DNA of 64,000 bases from Micromonospora sp. WMMD1128 (GCF_027497235.1 NZ_CP114902.1:4180001-4244000), one strand, 5' to 3'. Positions 53,001-61,301 are shown, counted from the first letter of the stretch. The notes: generated by a model not told the origin, from the sequence alone. Numbers and translations are program-made.

Positions 53001-53565
53001 AGCGGATCGAGGTGCCGGTGCGCTGGCCGCGCTTCATCGCGCCGACGACCTGGAGGCCGGGGCCGGGGGTGAACGGCGCGTCGGGGCCGTCTCCGTCGAA
53101 GACCCCGGGCACGCCGTGGCGGAACGACATCGCGTGGATCTTGCCGCCGCGGCGGACGGTGACGTCGAAGCGTCGGGACAGGGCGTTGACCGCGGAGGCG
53201 CCCACGCCGTGCAGGCCGCCGGAGGTCTTGTAGCCCGAGCCGCCGAACTTGCCGCCGGCGTGCAGCCGGGTGAGCACCAGCTCGACGCCGGAGATGCCGG
53301 ACTTGGCGTGCACGTCGGTGGGGATGCCCCGGCCGTCGTCGTCGACCTGCACCGAGCCGTCGGCGTGCAGGATCACGTCGACCTTGGTGGCGTGGCCCGC
53401 GACGCCCTCGTCGGTGGAGTTGTCGAGGATTTCGTTGACGAGGTGGCCCACGCCACGGCTGTCGGTCGAGCCGATGTACATGCCGGGGCGCTTGCGGACG
53501 GCGTCGAGGCCCTCCAGGTGGGTCAGGTCGTCGGCTCCGTAGAGCGTCTCAGGCTGTGCGGTCAA
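50056..53565 (-). CDS. parE: DNA topoisomerase IV/gyrase-like subunit B with intein
   Basis: 1169-residue precursor; the mature protein would be 685 residues. The GHKL ATPase domain has [19 protein letters not shown] and [15 protein letters not shown]. The Toprim motif VEGDSALG (466-473) is split by the intein (474-957) before [19 protein letters not shown] follows. The subunit supplies ATP-driven strand passage with ParC. The start is probably TTG 53565 (GGGAG upstream, product beginning [13 protein letters not shown]); GTG 53622 would add 19 residues. A -10-like TACGCT lies at 53653-53658. Confidence 0.87.
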   Translation of the reverse strand: MTAQPETLYGADDLTHLEGLDAVRKRPGMYIGSTDSRGVGHLVNEILDNSTDEGVAGHATKVDVILHADGSVQVDDDGRGIPTDVHAKSGISGVELVLTRLHAGGKFGGSGYKTSGGLHGVGASAVNALSRRFDVTVRRGGKIHAMSFRHGVPGVFDGDGPDAPFTPGPGLQVVGAMKRGQRTGTSIRWWHDPRYFETGAALDVDAVRLKLRNTAFLVPGVAYRLRDETGEETAEERFHFPDGLTDMVEFLAPAGDRPVSGTLLVTGEGTYRENAADANGVMQSNVQRRAEVEIAFRWGTGYERTVECFTNTIRNAHGGTHRKGFERALARTLAEAARSARGLLKPKEDAPTLDDVLEGMTAVVHVRIPEPQFTSQTKDELSTAGITKVLQGLVEAHLKSWLDDRRTKAEARTVLQKIVDAARVRLTQKQQKDAARRKTALEGAAMPAKLVDCRATGVDRSELFIVEGDSALGCFTGETMVALASGEARSFADLAADWAQGVTHFGYTTNKAGRVVLAPLQEPRLTKRDAALVRVTLDNGESVRCTPDHLFRLRDGSYRRADALTPGDSLMPLYRRLSSKAEGHNLNGYERVWMNDRAEWVYTHYLADGWNLRHGRDSAANGNVRHHIDINKRNNDPRNLRRMTPADHFALHAAMMGDHVHAAWREWFENGGREFRSAMLTAQWRDPAFREACLARLFALNESPAFRAKIEQRFQEWYSALSDDEKRAYAERMRERQHEYWSRPEHRLAAAERVRLFFTDPARREEWRRRSVRQWQDQDLRAWRSQKTTEQFADPAERERQRNAVRAWHEDNPEFRRAHSRRMAGRMTDPATGHLARIQAGRARYVANVPRAERAAQQKDGRRVAALRRLAPLVSMPDAEMAAAYEAERKRTARTGLRFDRLLALHEGDYARLREAAALVNHSVASVEHLSETADVYDLTVEGYHNFALEAGVFVHNSARVARTSEYQALLPIRGKILNVQKANLQQVLDNAECAAIVQVLGAGSGRTFDLSTMRYGRVLIMADADVDGAHIRTLLITLFARYMRPLIEAGRLYAAMPPLHKITTKGRNAQTVYTYTQAEMEATVRKLEKAGKQIVTPIPRFKGLGEMDADELWETTMNPATRAVRRITLDDVEAAERILDLLMGEKVEPRRNWLIDSADRVDRDAIDA
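50695..52146 (-). mobile_element. ParE intein with HNH endonuclease and repeated helical region (484 aa)
   Basis: It starts [13 protein letters not shown] (block A) and has block [15 protein letters not shown], block [19 protein letters not shown] and block G VFVHN, with Ser as +1. Splicing residues are complete. Blocks strongly resemble the Synechocystis GyrB intein, and the insertion inside EGDSALG/SAR is the same Toprim site. The centre carries an HNH motif ([15 protein letters not shown]...HFALH). About eight repeats of roughly 18 residues follow (such as [14 protein letters not shown] and [16 protein letters not shown]), looking like NUMOD3-type DNA-binding helices. Confidence 0.92.
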
Positions 53566-53904
53566 CTGGTCGTACTCCCAGGTCTCGGCGGTGTGGTGCC
53601 GTTCACCGTGCGATGCCCCCACGGCGATCGCCGGGCGCGGCGCGCCGCAGCGAGCGTAGCCCGGCACCCCGACAGGTCCGACGCACCCGGTGGGGTGCGT
53701 TGTCCGGTTGACCAGCGGGGCGCGCCGGGGGCGAGGGCCCACGGTATGAGGAGGCGTCCGTGCACGACAACGATCCGACCCGCCGGTTGTCTTCCCGGTC
53801 CGGGTCGGGCCGATGTCCAGCCATTGACGCCCGTCACACGTGCGTGATCTGATCGCCCCCTTGAAGAATCTTTCACATTTCGATGGGTGAGGGGTGTGGT
53901 CGGC
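53566..53904. other. 339-bp divergent region between parE and the SGNH hydrolase gene
   Basis: It contains a -10-like TACGCT for parE (53653-53658, minus), an 8-bp-stem palindrome (ACGCACCC/GGGTGCGT, 53681-53700), the small candidate ORF at 53760, and a TTGACG (53824-53829) that may be the -35 of the hydrolase gene. The palindrome lies 23 bp upstream of the parE -10 and could be an operator. Confidence 0.4.
53760..53852 (+). CDS. Possible 30-residue small protein or leader peptide
   Basis: A GTG at 53760 follows a strong GGAGG with 5-nt spacing. The product starts MHDNDPTRRLSSRSGSG (initiator GTG) and ends with RHTCVI, 52 bp before the SGNH hydrolase start. It has Arg/Ser-rich composition and two Cys. 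No family recognised. Chance occurrence cannot be excluded; the Shine-Dalgarno sequence is the only support. Confidence 0.22.
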   Translation: MHDNDPTRRLSSRSGSGRCPAIDARHTCVI

Positions 53905-55161
53905 ATGACCGTGTTCCGTCGTTCCGTGCTCGCGGCGGCGCTGGCGCTCGCCACGGTGGGGCTGCCGGTCGCCGCGGCGCCCGCCGCGCCCGCCGCCGCG
54001 GCGCTGCCCACCGCCGCGGTGGCGTTGGGTGACAGCTTCATCAGCGGCGAGGGCGCCGGCGCGTACGCCCCGGTGGTCGACGTCAACGGCGTCGCGCAGG
54101 GCTTCCCCGGCTGGTCGGCGGCGAACGCCAACGCCTACTTCTGCCACCGCTCACCGAACGCCTCGCTGTTCCAGGCCGACCTGCCGGGGATCGCCGCGCG
54201 GTTCAACCTGGCCTGCTCCGGCGGGCAGCCGTACGACATCGCCAACGCCTCGGCCACCCGGGCCAAGGGCCGGCAGGTGGCCGCCCAGCTCGACCAGCTC
54301 CGGTCGGTGGCGCGCACCCACGACATCGACCTGGTGCTTGTCGGCCTCGGCTCGAACAACAGCTCGTTCACCTTCGGCAGCGTGGCGGAGAAGTGCGCCA
54401 ACCGGTTCATCGCCGACGCCTGGACCGGCTGGTGGGAGTTCTGGGCCTACCTGGGCGGGCCGGTGGAGCAGAAGCCCTGCACCGACGCCGACCTGGGCAC
54501 CGCCGCGCAGTTCTCCGCCGCCACCGCGGAGACCACGGCGGCGCTGCGCCAACTGCTCACCACGCTCGACGAGGTCGACGCGGACGGCCAGCACCGGATC
54601 GTGTTCCAGGACTACACCAACCCGCTGCCGCCCGAGCTGGCGCAGAGCTACTGGAGTGAGGACAACCGGGACGACACCCGGGACAAGTTCCGCGCCCTGG
54701 GCGCCGAGCGGTACGCGGCCGGCTGTCCGATCCACCGGGCCAGCCTGGCGCCCGGGCAGCGCTTCTCCCAGGGGCTCGGTTCCCTGGTCGGGTCCGTACG
54801 CGACACGCTGGCCGCCGAGTTCCCGGCCGACGACCTGGTCTACCTGAACGTGCAGCGGGCGTTCGACGGCGCCCGGCTCTGCGAGTCGGCGGGCAGCCCG
54901 GCCAACGCGCTGGCCACTCCGATCCGGCTGATGGACGGCCCGAGCGGCGTCTTCGTGACCAGCCTCTCCGGCAAGGACAAGCTCGACATCCAGCGGATCG
55001 CGAACGCCTGCGGGACCTACTTCCAGACCTGCCAGGAGTCGTGGCACCCGAGCGCCGCCGGCCACCGGGTGCTCGGCCGGTGCCTGAGCGGGGCGGCGAC
55101 GACGGGCGCCCGCACCGTGGCCTGCGTCCGCGCGCCGGACGGCACGATCACGGTGCGCTGA
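53905..55161 (+). CDS. Secreted SGNH/GDSL-family hydrolase
   Basis: 418-residue exported esterase/lipase-like protein. The signal peptide (about 1-36) ends in an Ala/Pro-rich run. Block I is ALGDSFISGEGAG with the nucleophile Ser, the oxyanion Asn is in GLGSNNSSF, and block V SWHPSAAGH gives the Asp/His-type end of the triad. Six or more Cys residues suggest extracellular disulphides. The ATG at 53905 is favoured, with GAGGGG upstream; GTG 53887 and GTG 53896 are alternatives. Substrate unknown. Confidence 0.85.
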   Translation: MTVFRRSVLAAALALATVGLPVAAAPAAPAAAALPTAAVALGDSFISGEGAGAYAPVVDVNGVAQGFPGWSAANANAYFCHRSPNASLFQADLPGIAARFNLACSGGQPYDIANASATRAKGRQVAAQLDQLRSVARTHDIDLVLVGLGSNNSSFTFGSVAEKCANRFIADAWTGWWEFWAYLGGPVEQKPCTDADLGTAAQFSAATAETTAALRQLLTTLDEVDADGQHRIVFQDYTNPLPPELAQSYWSEDNRDDTRDKFRALGAERYAAGCPIHRASLAPGQRFSQGLGSLVGSVRDTLAAEFPADDLVYLNVQRAFDGARLCESAGSPANALATPIRLMDGPSGVFVTSLSGKDKLDIQRIANACGTYFQTCQESWHPSAAGHRVLGRCLSGAATTGARTVACVRAPDGTITVR

Positions 55162-55165
55162 GGCC

Positions 55166-55202
55166 GCGGGCCGGCGTTCCCGCTCCGGGTACGCCGGCCC
55201 GC
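55166..55202. terminator. Bidirectional terminator
   Basis: A perfect 12-bp stem (55166-55177 with 55191-55202) and a 13-nt loop, directly after the SGNH hydrolase stop and between convergent genes. Confidence 0.72.
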
Positions 55203-55267
55203 GCCGGCGCGGCGAGCCGGTGGGCCCACCGCGCGGCAGCACCGCCACGCGCCGCGCCGGGCGGCGG

Positions 55268-55900
55268 TCAGCTCCGGATCGCGGCGCCGAGCACGTGCGG
55301 CGAGGCGGGCACCGGGATCCCCCGCTCGGGGAAGCGGAACCGGTCCAGTTCGGTCACGGTGAAGCCGGCGGCCCGGATCGCGGCCACGGTGTCGCGGCCG
55401 GTGTGACAGCCGGCGCAGAACAGCGGCCACAGCGTCCGGTCGGCGAGGCGCTGGGCCCGGCGCAGGCCCCGCGTCGACGCGACCACGTGCTCGTAGAAGC
55501 GCAGTTCGCCGCCGGGTCGCAGGACCCGACGCGCCTCCCGTAGCGCGACCGCCTGGTCGGGCACGGAGCAGAGCACCAGCGAGAACACCACCGCGTCGGC
55601 GGCGCCGTCGGCGACCGGCAGCGCCTCGGCCAGACCGGCGGCGACGGTCACCGGCACTTCGGCGGCGGCCCCGGCGGCGTGGGCGAGGGCGCGTAGCAGG
55701 GGTTCCGGCTCGACGGCGAGCACCCGGGTCACGGCCGGCGGGTAGTGCGACAGGTTACGCCCGTTGCCGGCGCCGACCTCGACCACCCGGCCGCGTAGCC
55801 CGGCCACCAGGCGGCGTCGGTGCGCGGCGACGCCGATGGCGTCCATGGCGACGCTGGCGCGCGCGAACTGCCGGGCGAAGATCGGGTGGGAGAAACCCAT
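55268..55900 (-). CDS. Class I SAM-dependent methyltransferase
   Basis: 210-residue methyltransferase of the UbiE/Methyltransf_11 type. Motif I is VVEVGAGNGRNL near residue 38, the acidic strand is VLAVEPEP, and a CSVPDQ segment precedes LRPGGELRFYEHV. The substrate is not evident. The ATG overlaps the stop codon of the NsrR-like gene by one base (TGATG), so translation is coupled. It may serve nitrosative stress response, but that is inferred only from location. Confidence 0.85.
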   Translation of the reverse strand: MGFSHPIFARQFARASVAMDAIGVAAHRRRLVAGLRGRVVEVGAGNGRNLSHYPPAVTRVLAVEPEPLLRALAHAAGAAAEVPVTVAAGLAEALPVADGAADAVVFSLVLCSVPDQAVALREARRVLRPGGELRFYEHVVASTRGLRRAQRLADRTLWPLFCAGCHTGRDTVAAIRAAGFTVTELDRFRFPERGIPVPASPHVLGAAIRS

Positions 55901-56337
55901 CAGCGGGCCGCCGGTGGGGCGCCGAGGCTGAGCAGGAGCGGGCCGGCCGCGCCGTCGACCAGATCGCCGAGGCGAGTCCCGTCGAGCACGGCGAGGAACG
56001 CCGCCTGCGCGCGGCGCAGTTCGCCGCGCAGCCGGCAGCCGGTGACGAGCGGGCAGGCGGGTTCGGCGCAGTTGACCACCTCGTCGTCGCCCTCGAAGGC
56101 CCGGACCACGTGCCCGACGGTCAGCTCGCCGGCGTGCTCGGCGAAGGCCACCCCGCCGGAACGGCCCCGGATGGTCACCAGCACGCCGAGTCGCTGGAGC
56201 CGCTGCACCACCTTGGCGACATGGCTGCGGGGCAGCGCGAGTCGGGTGGCGAGCTCGTCGACCGTGGCGCGGACCGGGGACGCGGCGGTCAGCATGGCGA
56301 TCCGCAACGCCATGTCGGTCGACCGGTTGAGCCTCAC
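55900..56337 (-). CDS. nsrR: Rrf2-family NsrR-like iron-sulphur regulator
   Basis: 145-residue winged-helix regulator. The HTH (about 25-62) has VDELATRLALPRSHVAKVVQ and RGRSGG. Three cysteines, Cys90, Cys95 and Cys101 in NCAEPACPLVTGC, have the spacing of the [4Fe-4S]-binding cysteines of NsrR. NsrR senses nitric oxide and represses hmp; here it diverges from a flavohaemoglobin gene, which strongly supports the call. The GTG at 56337 opens the family-typical MRLNRSTDMALRI. Confidence 0.87.
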   Translation of the reverse strand: MRLNRSTDMALRIAMLTAASPVRATVDELATRLALPRSHVAKVVQRLQRLGVLVTIRGRSGGVAFAEHAGELTVGHVVRAFEGDDEVVNCAEPACPLVTGCRLRGELRRAQAAFLAVLDGTRLGDLVDGAAGPLLLSLGAPPAAR

Positions 56338-56360
56338 GCACCGACCCTAGCCACTGGACG

Positions 56361-56385
56361 CCGAATGTGACACGGGTCGATTCGG
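56361..56385. promoter_or_regulatory. Candidate NsrR operator
   Basis: An inverted repeat with arms CCGAAT and ATTCGG separated by 13 bp (25 bp in all), in the divergent nsrR-hmp interval, 24 bp from the nsrR start. Size and CGAAT/ATTCG arms resemble the Streptomyces NsrR sites as I recall them, though inner symmetry is poor. Confidence 0.45.
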
Positions 56386-56487
56386 GTGACCCACGCCATG
56401 CTCACGCCGGGACTTTGGACCCTGAAGAGGACTCCGTCACTCCTGTTTCGTGGAGGTCGACCTGATGGACGCCCGAAGGAGACAGTC

Positions 56488-57702
56488 GTGCTCTCGGAAT
56501 CCTCCGCCGCCGTGGTGACCGCGACCCTGCCCGCCGTGCGGGCGCACGGCGAGGCGATCACCGGCCGGTTCTACCGGCGGATGTTCGACGCCCACCCGGA
56601 ACTGCTGGACCTCTTCAACCGGGGCAACCAGGCGACCGGACAGCAGAAGGCCGCCCTGGCCGCCGCCGTGGTCGCGTACGCCGGGCACCTGACCGGGGAC
56701 TCCGCCGGCCCGCCGTGGGGGCCGGTGCTGGATCGGATCGCGCACAAGCACGCCTCGCTCGGCATCACCGCCACCCAGTACCCGATCGTCGGCCGGCACC
56801 TGCTCGCGGCGGTCGGCGAGGTGCTCGGCGACGCCGTGACGCCCCCGGTCGTCGCCGCCTGGGACGAGGTCTACTGGCTGCTCGCGTGCGAGCTGATCGC
56901 CCGGGAGGCACGGCTGTACGCCGGGGCCGGCGTGCCCGAGGGCGGTCCGGTGTGGCGGGACTGGCGGGTCACCGGCCGGGCCCGGGAGACCGCCGACGTC
57001 GTCTCGTTCACCCTGGCCCCGGCCGGCGGTGCCGCCGCTCCCGGCTTCGTTCCCGGCCGGTACGTGTCGGTCGCGGTCGACCTGGAGTCCGGCCAGGGGC
57101 GGCAGATCCGGCAGTACAGCCTCTCCGGCCGGCCCGGCGCGGACACGTGGCGGATCACCGTGAAGCGGGTCCGCGGCGAGGCGGGCGCGCCGGACGGGAT
57201 GGTCTCCGGGCATCTGCACGAGCATGTGGCGGTCGGCGACACGCTCCGGCTCAGCCCGGCGTTCGGCGAGGTCGACGCGGCCGGCGGCGACGGGCCGCTG
57301 CTGCTGGTCAGCGCCGGCATCGGACTCACCCCGGCGATGGCGGCGCTGGCGCACCTGGCCGATCAGGACCCCCACCGCGAGGTGACGCTTGTGCACGCCG
57401 ACCGGACCGCCAGCACGCACGCGTTGCGCCACGAACTGCCCGCGCTGCAGGAGCGGCTGCCGAACCTCACGGCCCGGCTCTGGTACGAGGACGCCGCCAG
57501 CGGCGACCTGCCCGGGCTGAAGGCGGAGGTACGGTCCGGGCTGGTCGAGCCGGAACGGATCCCGGTCACCGCCGGGGCCACGGCGCACCTGTGCGGCCCG
57601 ATCGCCTTCATGAACCTGGTCCGGAGCAACCTGCTGGGGCGGGGCGTGCCGGCCGGACGGATCGCCTACGAGGTGTTCGGCCCCGGGATGCTGCCCGGCT
57701 GA
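56488..57702 (+). CDS. hmp: Flavohaemoglobin, nitric oxide dioxygenase
   Basis: 404-residue NO dioxygenase converting NO and O2 to nitrate with NAD(P)H. The globin domain (1-140) has distal Tyr29 (GRFYRR), Gln52/53 and proximal His88 (AHKHASLG). The FAD domain follows, with RQYSLSG near 210. The NAD domain has LLLVSAGIGLTPAMA and ends EVFGPG. Length is as expected. The GTG at 56488 follows GAAGGAG. It diverges from nsrR, its likely repressor. Confidence 0.93.
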   Translation: MLSESSAAVVTATLPAVRAHGEAITGRFYRRMFDAHPELLDLFNRGNQATGQQKAALAAAVVAYAGHLTGDSAGPPWGPVLDRIAHKHASLGITATQYPIVGRHLLAAVGEVLGDAVTPPVVAAWDEVYWLLACELIAREARLYAGAGVPEGGPVWRDWRVTGRARETADVVSFTLAPAGGAAAPGFVPGRYVSVAVDLESGQGRQIRQYSLSGRPGADTWRITVKRVRGEAGAPDGMVSGHLHEHVAVGDTLRLSPAFGEVDAAGGDGPLLLVSAGIGLTPAMAALAHLADQDPHREVTLVHADRTASTHALRHELPALQERLPNLTARLWYEDAASGDLPGLKAEVRSGLVEPERIPVTAGATAHLCGPIAFMNLVRSNLLGRGVPAGRIAYEVFGPGMLPG

Positions 57703-57749
57703 CCGGCCGGCGGTGCGGCACCGGCCGACCGTTGCTACCCGCCGGTAGC

Positions 57750-57755
57750 TACGCT
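57750..57755 (+). promoter_or_regulatory. -10 element of the leaderless hydrolase gene
   Basis: TACGCT lies 6 nt before the GTG at 57762, with no Shine-Dalgarno sequence. It suggests transcription independent of hmp. Confidence 0.45.
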
Positions 57756-57761
57756 GGGCCG

Positions 57762-58631
57762 GTGAGTGTCGAGTACGCGCAGGAGTACGTGGACGTCGAC
57801 GGCGCCCGGATCGGGGTGCAGGTCTATCCGGAGCCGGCCGGGCGGTCCGGCGCGCCGGTGGTGGTGATCTGGCCGGCCATGGGCGTCCGGGCCCGCTACT
57901 ACCGGCCGTTCGCCGCCGCGCTGCGCGAGGCCGGGCTCGCGGTGATCGTGGCGGACCTGCGCGGCACCGGAGAGAGCACCCCCACCCCGGCCCGCACCTG
58001 CCGGTACGGCTACGCCGAGCTGGCCGGCGACGTCGGCGCGGTGCTCGACGCGCTCAAGCCACGGCTGGACGGCCGGGTCCGGGTGCTGCTCGGGCACTCC
58101 CTCGGCGGGCAGGTCGCGGTGCTGCACCAGGCGCTGCACGACGCCGGCCGGGTGGACGGGCTGGCGCTCGTGGCGGTGGGCCTGCCGTGGTGGCGACGGT
58201 ATCCCGGTCGACGCGGCTGGGGTGTGCTGCCGTACACCCAGGGCATCGCGGCGGCGGCCCGACTGCTCGGCGTCTGGCCCGGCTGGGGCTTCGGCGGCCG
58301 GCAGGCGCGCGGTGTGATCCGCGACTGGGCGCACACCGCCCGCACCGGGCGGTTCCCGGCGCTCGACGGGGTCGACGCGGAGGCCGCCGTGCGGCGGATC
58401 CGGACGCCCGTGCTCGCGGTGAGCGTCGACGACGACCAGTACACGCCGCACGACACGCTCGACCACCTCTGCGACAAGCTGACCGGCGCGCCGGTCACCC
58501 GGCACCGGTACACCGTCGCCGAGGCGGGCGCCGCGCTGGACCACTTCACCTGGGTCCGGGCGGCGGCGCCGCTCGCCGCCCGGGTGGCCGCGTTCGCCGA
58601 CACGCTGCCGACCCGCATCCCGGGGGCGTGA
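57762..58631 (+). CDS. Serine alpha/beta hydrolase
   Basis: 289-residue alpha/beta hydrolase. WPAMGVRARYYRPFA is the oxyanion region, DLRGTGEST follows, and the nucleophile elbow is GHSLGGQ near residue 110. A late SVDDDQYTP and LDHFTW give the likely Asp and His. The WPAMG/YYRPFA form resembles YheT-unlike esterases of the DUF1749/AB_hydrolase_1 group; the substrate is unknown. The GTG at 57762 is chosen from the -10 spacing and the absence of hydrolase-like sequence upstream. Confidence 0.83.
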   Translation: MSVEYAQEYVDVDGARIGVQVYPEPAGRSGAPVVVIWPAMGVRARYYRPFAAALREAGLAVIVADLRGTGESTPTPARTCRYGYAELAGDVGAVLDALKPRLDGRVRVLLGHSLGGQVAVLHQALHDAGRVDGLALVAVGLPWWRRYPGRRGWGVLPYTQGIAAAARLLGVWPGWGFGGRQARGVIRDWAHTARTGRFPALDGVDAEAAVRRIRTPVLAVSVDDDQYTPHDTLDHLCDKLTGAPVTRHRYTVAEAGAALDHFTWVRAAAPLAARVAAFADTLPTRIPGA

Positions 58632-58684
58632 GCGGGTCCAGGACGGGTATGCCGCACCGCCCGAACACGGCGGAGGGGGATCAG

Positions 58685-59314
58685 ATGTCCGAACGGCACA
58701 CCACGTTGCGCTCGATGCACGACCTGGGCCTGGCGGCCTGGTTCGGCGGCTCGCTGATGGGAGCGCTCGGCGTCAACGGCGCAGCGGCACGAATCGACGA
58801 CACGACCCAGCGGCTGCCGGTGGCCTCGGCCGGCTGGTCGCGGTGGACCCCGGTGAACGCGGCGGCGATCGGCGCGCACCTGGCCGGCGCGGTCGGCGAG
58901 CTGGTCACCGAGAGCCCGCGGATGGCCCGGCAGGCCGGCGTGGGCAAGGCGAGCGCGGTGAAGACCGCGCTCACCGTCGGCGCGCTCGCGGTGACCGGGT
59001 ACAGCAAGATGGTGGGCATGCGCCTGGAGCGGGCGGGCGGGCCACCCGTCGACGGGACCACCGAGCCGAACCACCACACCCCGGCCAATGTCGCCGCCAG
59101 CCAGCGGCAGATGAAGCTGCTCCAGTGGGCGATCCCGGCGTTGACCGGCGCGCTGGTCGTGGTGACGGCGTACATGAGCGAACAGCAGAAGCCGACCCAG
59201 GTGTTCCGCGGCATGCTCGATCGCGCCGGCGGGCTGATGTCCGCGCCGAAGACGGTCGGCAAGGTCGCCGCGATGGGCGCGGCCACGCGGCACATGGCCG
59301 GGGCCACCCGCTGA
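58685..59314 (+). CDS. Actinobacterial membrane-associated protein of unknown function
   Basis: 209-residue protein I cannot assign to a named family. Two hydrophobic segments are visible, LGLAAWFGGSLMGALGV (about 15-32) and WAIPALTGALVVVTAYM (about 140-158), with a polar region between. The start ATG is preceded by GGAGGGGGATC. It follows the hydrolase gene by 53 bp on the same strand and ends at a terminator. Confidence 0.7.
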   Translation: MSERHTTLRSMHDLGLAAWFGGSLMGALGVNGAAARIDDTTQRLPVASAGWSRWTPVNAAAIGAHLAGAVGELVTESPRMARQAGVGKASAVKTALTVGALAVTGYSKMVGMRLERAGGPPVDGTTEPNHHTPANVAASQRQMKLLQWAIPALTGALVVVTAYMSEQQKPTQVFRGMLDRAGGLMSAPKTVGKVAAMGAATRHMAGATR

Positions 59315-59315
59315 C

Positions 59316-59365
59316 CACCGCGTGGCCGGCGGCCCACATCGGGGTGGGTCGCCGGCCACGCGGTG
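59316..59365. terminator. Bidirectional terminator
   Basis: A 16-bp outer stem (59316-59331 with 59350-59365) encloses a smaller GCCCAC/GTGGGT hairpin, between convergent genes. Confidence 0.8.
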
Positions 59366-59405
59366 CCCTGCTCGGGAGCCGGTGCCGCCCCCGTCCCGGG
59401 CGGCC

Positions 59406-60296
59406 TCAGGCGCGCGCGGTGGCGGGAACCACGCCGAGAAGCCCGGCGAGGCGGGCGGCGTCCCGCTGGGCCTGGTCGCCGCAGCAGTTGTTCATCAGCA
59501 CGTGCAGCTCGGCGCACTTGTCGGCCAGCTCGCGCAACAGCACCGACCAGTGCCGCAGCTCCCGCTCGCCGTAGGCGTAGCGGAACCGCTCCTGCTTGTC
59601 GCCGCTCTCCCAGGCGTCGCTGTGCCCGTGGAAGCGGACCACCGCGAGGTCGGTGGTGGCGACCAGGATCGGCGGCACCGAGGAGGCGTGCCCCTGCGGC
59701 ATGTCCACACAGCCGTAGCCGAGCCCGTTCTCGCGCAGGAACGTCACGGTGTCCACCACGGCGTCCTCGGCGAACCAGGAGGAGTGCCGCAGCTCGACGG
59801 TGACCGGGAAGGGCCGGCACCGCCGCGCGGCGGCCAGGATCCGCCGGCGGGCCGCGTCGCCGCGGGCCAGCCAGGGCGGGAACTGCAACAGCACGGCGCC
59901 GAGCCGGTCGGCCGCCGCGAGCGGCGCCAGCGCCGCGTGGAATCGGTCCCACAACTCGTCGTACGCCCCGGCGGACAGGTCCCGCCAGCGGATCCGGCTC
60001 GGGCCACCCGCCGGTCGCAGGTCCTTCGGCAGCGCCTCGACCGGGGTGTGGTGGCCGGTGAAGAGCCGGAACGCCTTGACGTCGAAGGTGAAGCCCGACG
60101 GGGTCGCGTCCGCCCAGCCCGCGGTGGTCTCCGGCGCCGGCACGGCATAGTACGAGGTGTCCACCTCGACCAGTCCGAAGTGCTCGGCATACCAGCCCAG
60201 CCGGCCGGCCGGGGTGTTGGTCCCGCCTGGATACCAGCCGGAGCGGACCAGCATCTGGTCGGCCCACGAGGACGTGCCCACCTTGATGACACCCAT
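59406..60296 (-). CDS. DUF72 domain protein
   Basis: 296-residue TIM-barrel-like protein of the DUF72 (YecE) family. It begins KVGTSSWADQ, then VEVDTSYYAVP, FTFDVKAFRLFTGH, LQFPPW, VELRHSSWF and VRFHGH, all family signatures. The C-terminus has ELHVLMNNCCGDQAQRDA. Function is not established. The ATG at 60296 gives the usual start. It diverges from the next gene across 90 bp. Confidence 0.88.
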   Translation of the reverse strand: MGVIKVGTSSWADQMLVRSGWYPGGTNTPAGRLGWYAEHFGLVEVDTSYYAVPAPETTAGWADATPSGFTFDVKAFRLFTGHHTPVEALPKDLRPAGGPSRIRWRDLSAGAYDELWDRFHAALAPLAAADRLGAVLLQFPPWLARGDAARRRILAAARRCRPFPVTVELRHSSWFAEDAVVDTVTFLRENGLGYGCVDMPQGHASSVPPILVATTDLAVVRFHGHSDAWESGDKQERFRYAYGERELRHWSVLLRELADKCAELHVLMNNCCGDQAQRDAARLAGLLGVVPATARA

Positions 60297-60386
60297 GTCA
60301 TTCAGTTCACCCCGAACCGGACGTACCGGCAACCGGAGAGGCCGGTGTGTGACGCGCGGGCAGGTGACGGCGCTGAGGGTCACGAG

Positions 60387-61301
60387 ATGGACGCACCCCG
60401 CCTGGATCAGGAGACCGTCGAGTGGTTGCTCGCCGGTGCTGCCGGCGACTCCCGGCCGGCTGCGCCCCGGGCGCTCGTCCGGCTCCTCCACGCCGTGCGG
60501 GCCGCACCCGGCAACGGGGAACTCGACGGCGAGGCGGCCGTCCTCGCGGCCTATCGAGCGGCGCGTGTGCAGAGCACCGGACCGGACTCAGCCGTCGGGC
60601 CGGTCGCCGGTTACGGCCGGCGGACGCGCGCGGCGGCACGGCGTGACCCGGGCGGCCGTCCGATCCGACGATTCGCCGCCGGGCTGCTCGGCGCCAAACT
60701 CGCCATCGCCACCCTGGCCGCGACGCTCACCGGTGGCGTCGCGCTGGCCGCCGTGACCGGGAACCTGCCCGGGGGCGTCGAGGTCGACGGGCAACCCGCG
60801 ACGCCCGGCACAGGTGCCGCGCCCACGGCAGGCGCCACACCCACCGCCGGTGCCAGACCCACCGCCGGCGCCAGACCCACCGCCGGCGCCAGACCCACGG
60901 CGTACCCGAGTCCTCCGGCCGGCAGCGGCCCTTCCGGCAGGGCGACCGACACGTCCGCACCGGCCCGACTCTGCACCGCGTACCGAGCCGTCGCCGAGGG
61001 TGAGCGGGGTCCCGCCCTGGAGACGCCGGCCTTCGCCGGTCTGGTCGCCGCCGCCGGCGGCCCGGACCGGGTGCCCGGCTACTGCGCCGGCCTGCTCGAC
61101 GGCTCCGGTTCGCCCGGGCCGACCGCCACGCCGTCGGGTGCGGATCCGACCGGCCAGTCCACCGGTCCACCGACCGGAGGCGTCCCCACCCCCGACGTCG
61201 TGGTTCCGTCAACCCGTGCCCACGATTCCGCCCACCGGTCGGTGACGGCTCGGACGCCGCCGCCGTCCGGCCGGCGGGCCGATGGACGAACCGGCTGGTA
61301 A
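60387..61301 (+). CDS. Single-pass membrane protein with PTAGAR repeats, anti-sigma-like
   Basis: 304-residue protein. A helical N-terminus (1-95, with DQETVEWLLAGAAG) precedes one membrane helix (about 98-120, LLGAKLAIATLAATLTGGVAL). An extracellular Ala/Pro/Thr-rich linker has about five copies of an AGARPT-type hexapeptide, followed by a Cys-containing region (LCTAYRAVAEGERG...YCAGLL). The layout resembles actinobacterial anti-sigma or sigma-linked membrane proteins, but no sigma-factor gene is adjacent. Function unknown. Confidence 0.65.
   Translation: MDAPRLDQETVEWLLAGAAGDSRPAAPRALVRLLHAVRAAPGNGELDGEAAVLAAYRAARVQSTGPDSAVGPVAGYGRRTRAAARRDPGGRPIRRFAAGLLGAKLAIATLAATLTGGVALAAVTGNLPGGVEVDGQPATPGTGAAPTAGATPTAGARPTAGARPTAGARPTAYPSPPAGSGPSGRATDTSAPARLCTAYRAVAEGERGPALETPAFAGLVAAAGGPDRVPGYCAGLLDGSGSPGPTATPSGADPTGQSTGPPTGGVPTPDVVVPSTRAHDSAHRSVTARTPPPSGRRADGRTGW
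60810..60899. repeat. 18-bp coding tandem repeat, about five copies
   Basis: Units of the type GCCGGCGCCAGACCCACC recur at 60810 (degenerate), 60828, 60846, 60864 and 60882. They encode the AGARPT linker repeats of the membrane protein. Confidence 0.85.

Noticed and set aside
46244..53565. Calling the pair gyrB/gyrA
   Set aside because: Motifs alone do not decide, but the paired order, the ParE-like [14 protein letters not shown] start and the ParC-like N-terminus favour topoisomerase IV, and no dnaA, recF or other origin genes are nearby. A tree with the host's other subunits would settle it.
59322..60386. Long in-frame extension before the PTAGAR-repeat membrane protein
   Set aside because: It lies opposite the DUF72 gene and is low-complexity shadow sequence; the ATG at 60387 begins plausible helical sequence.
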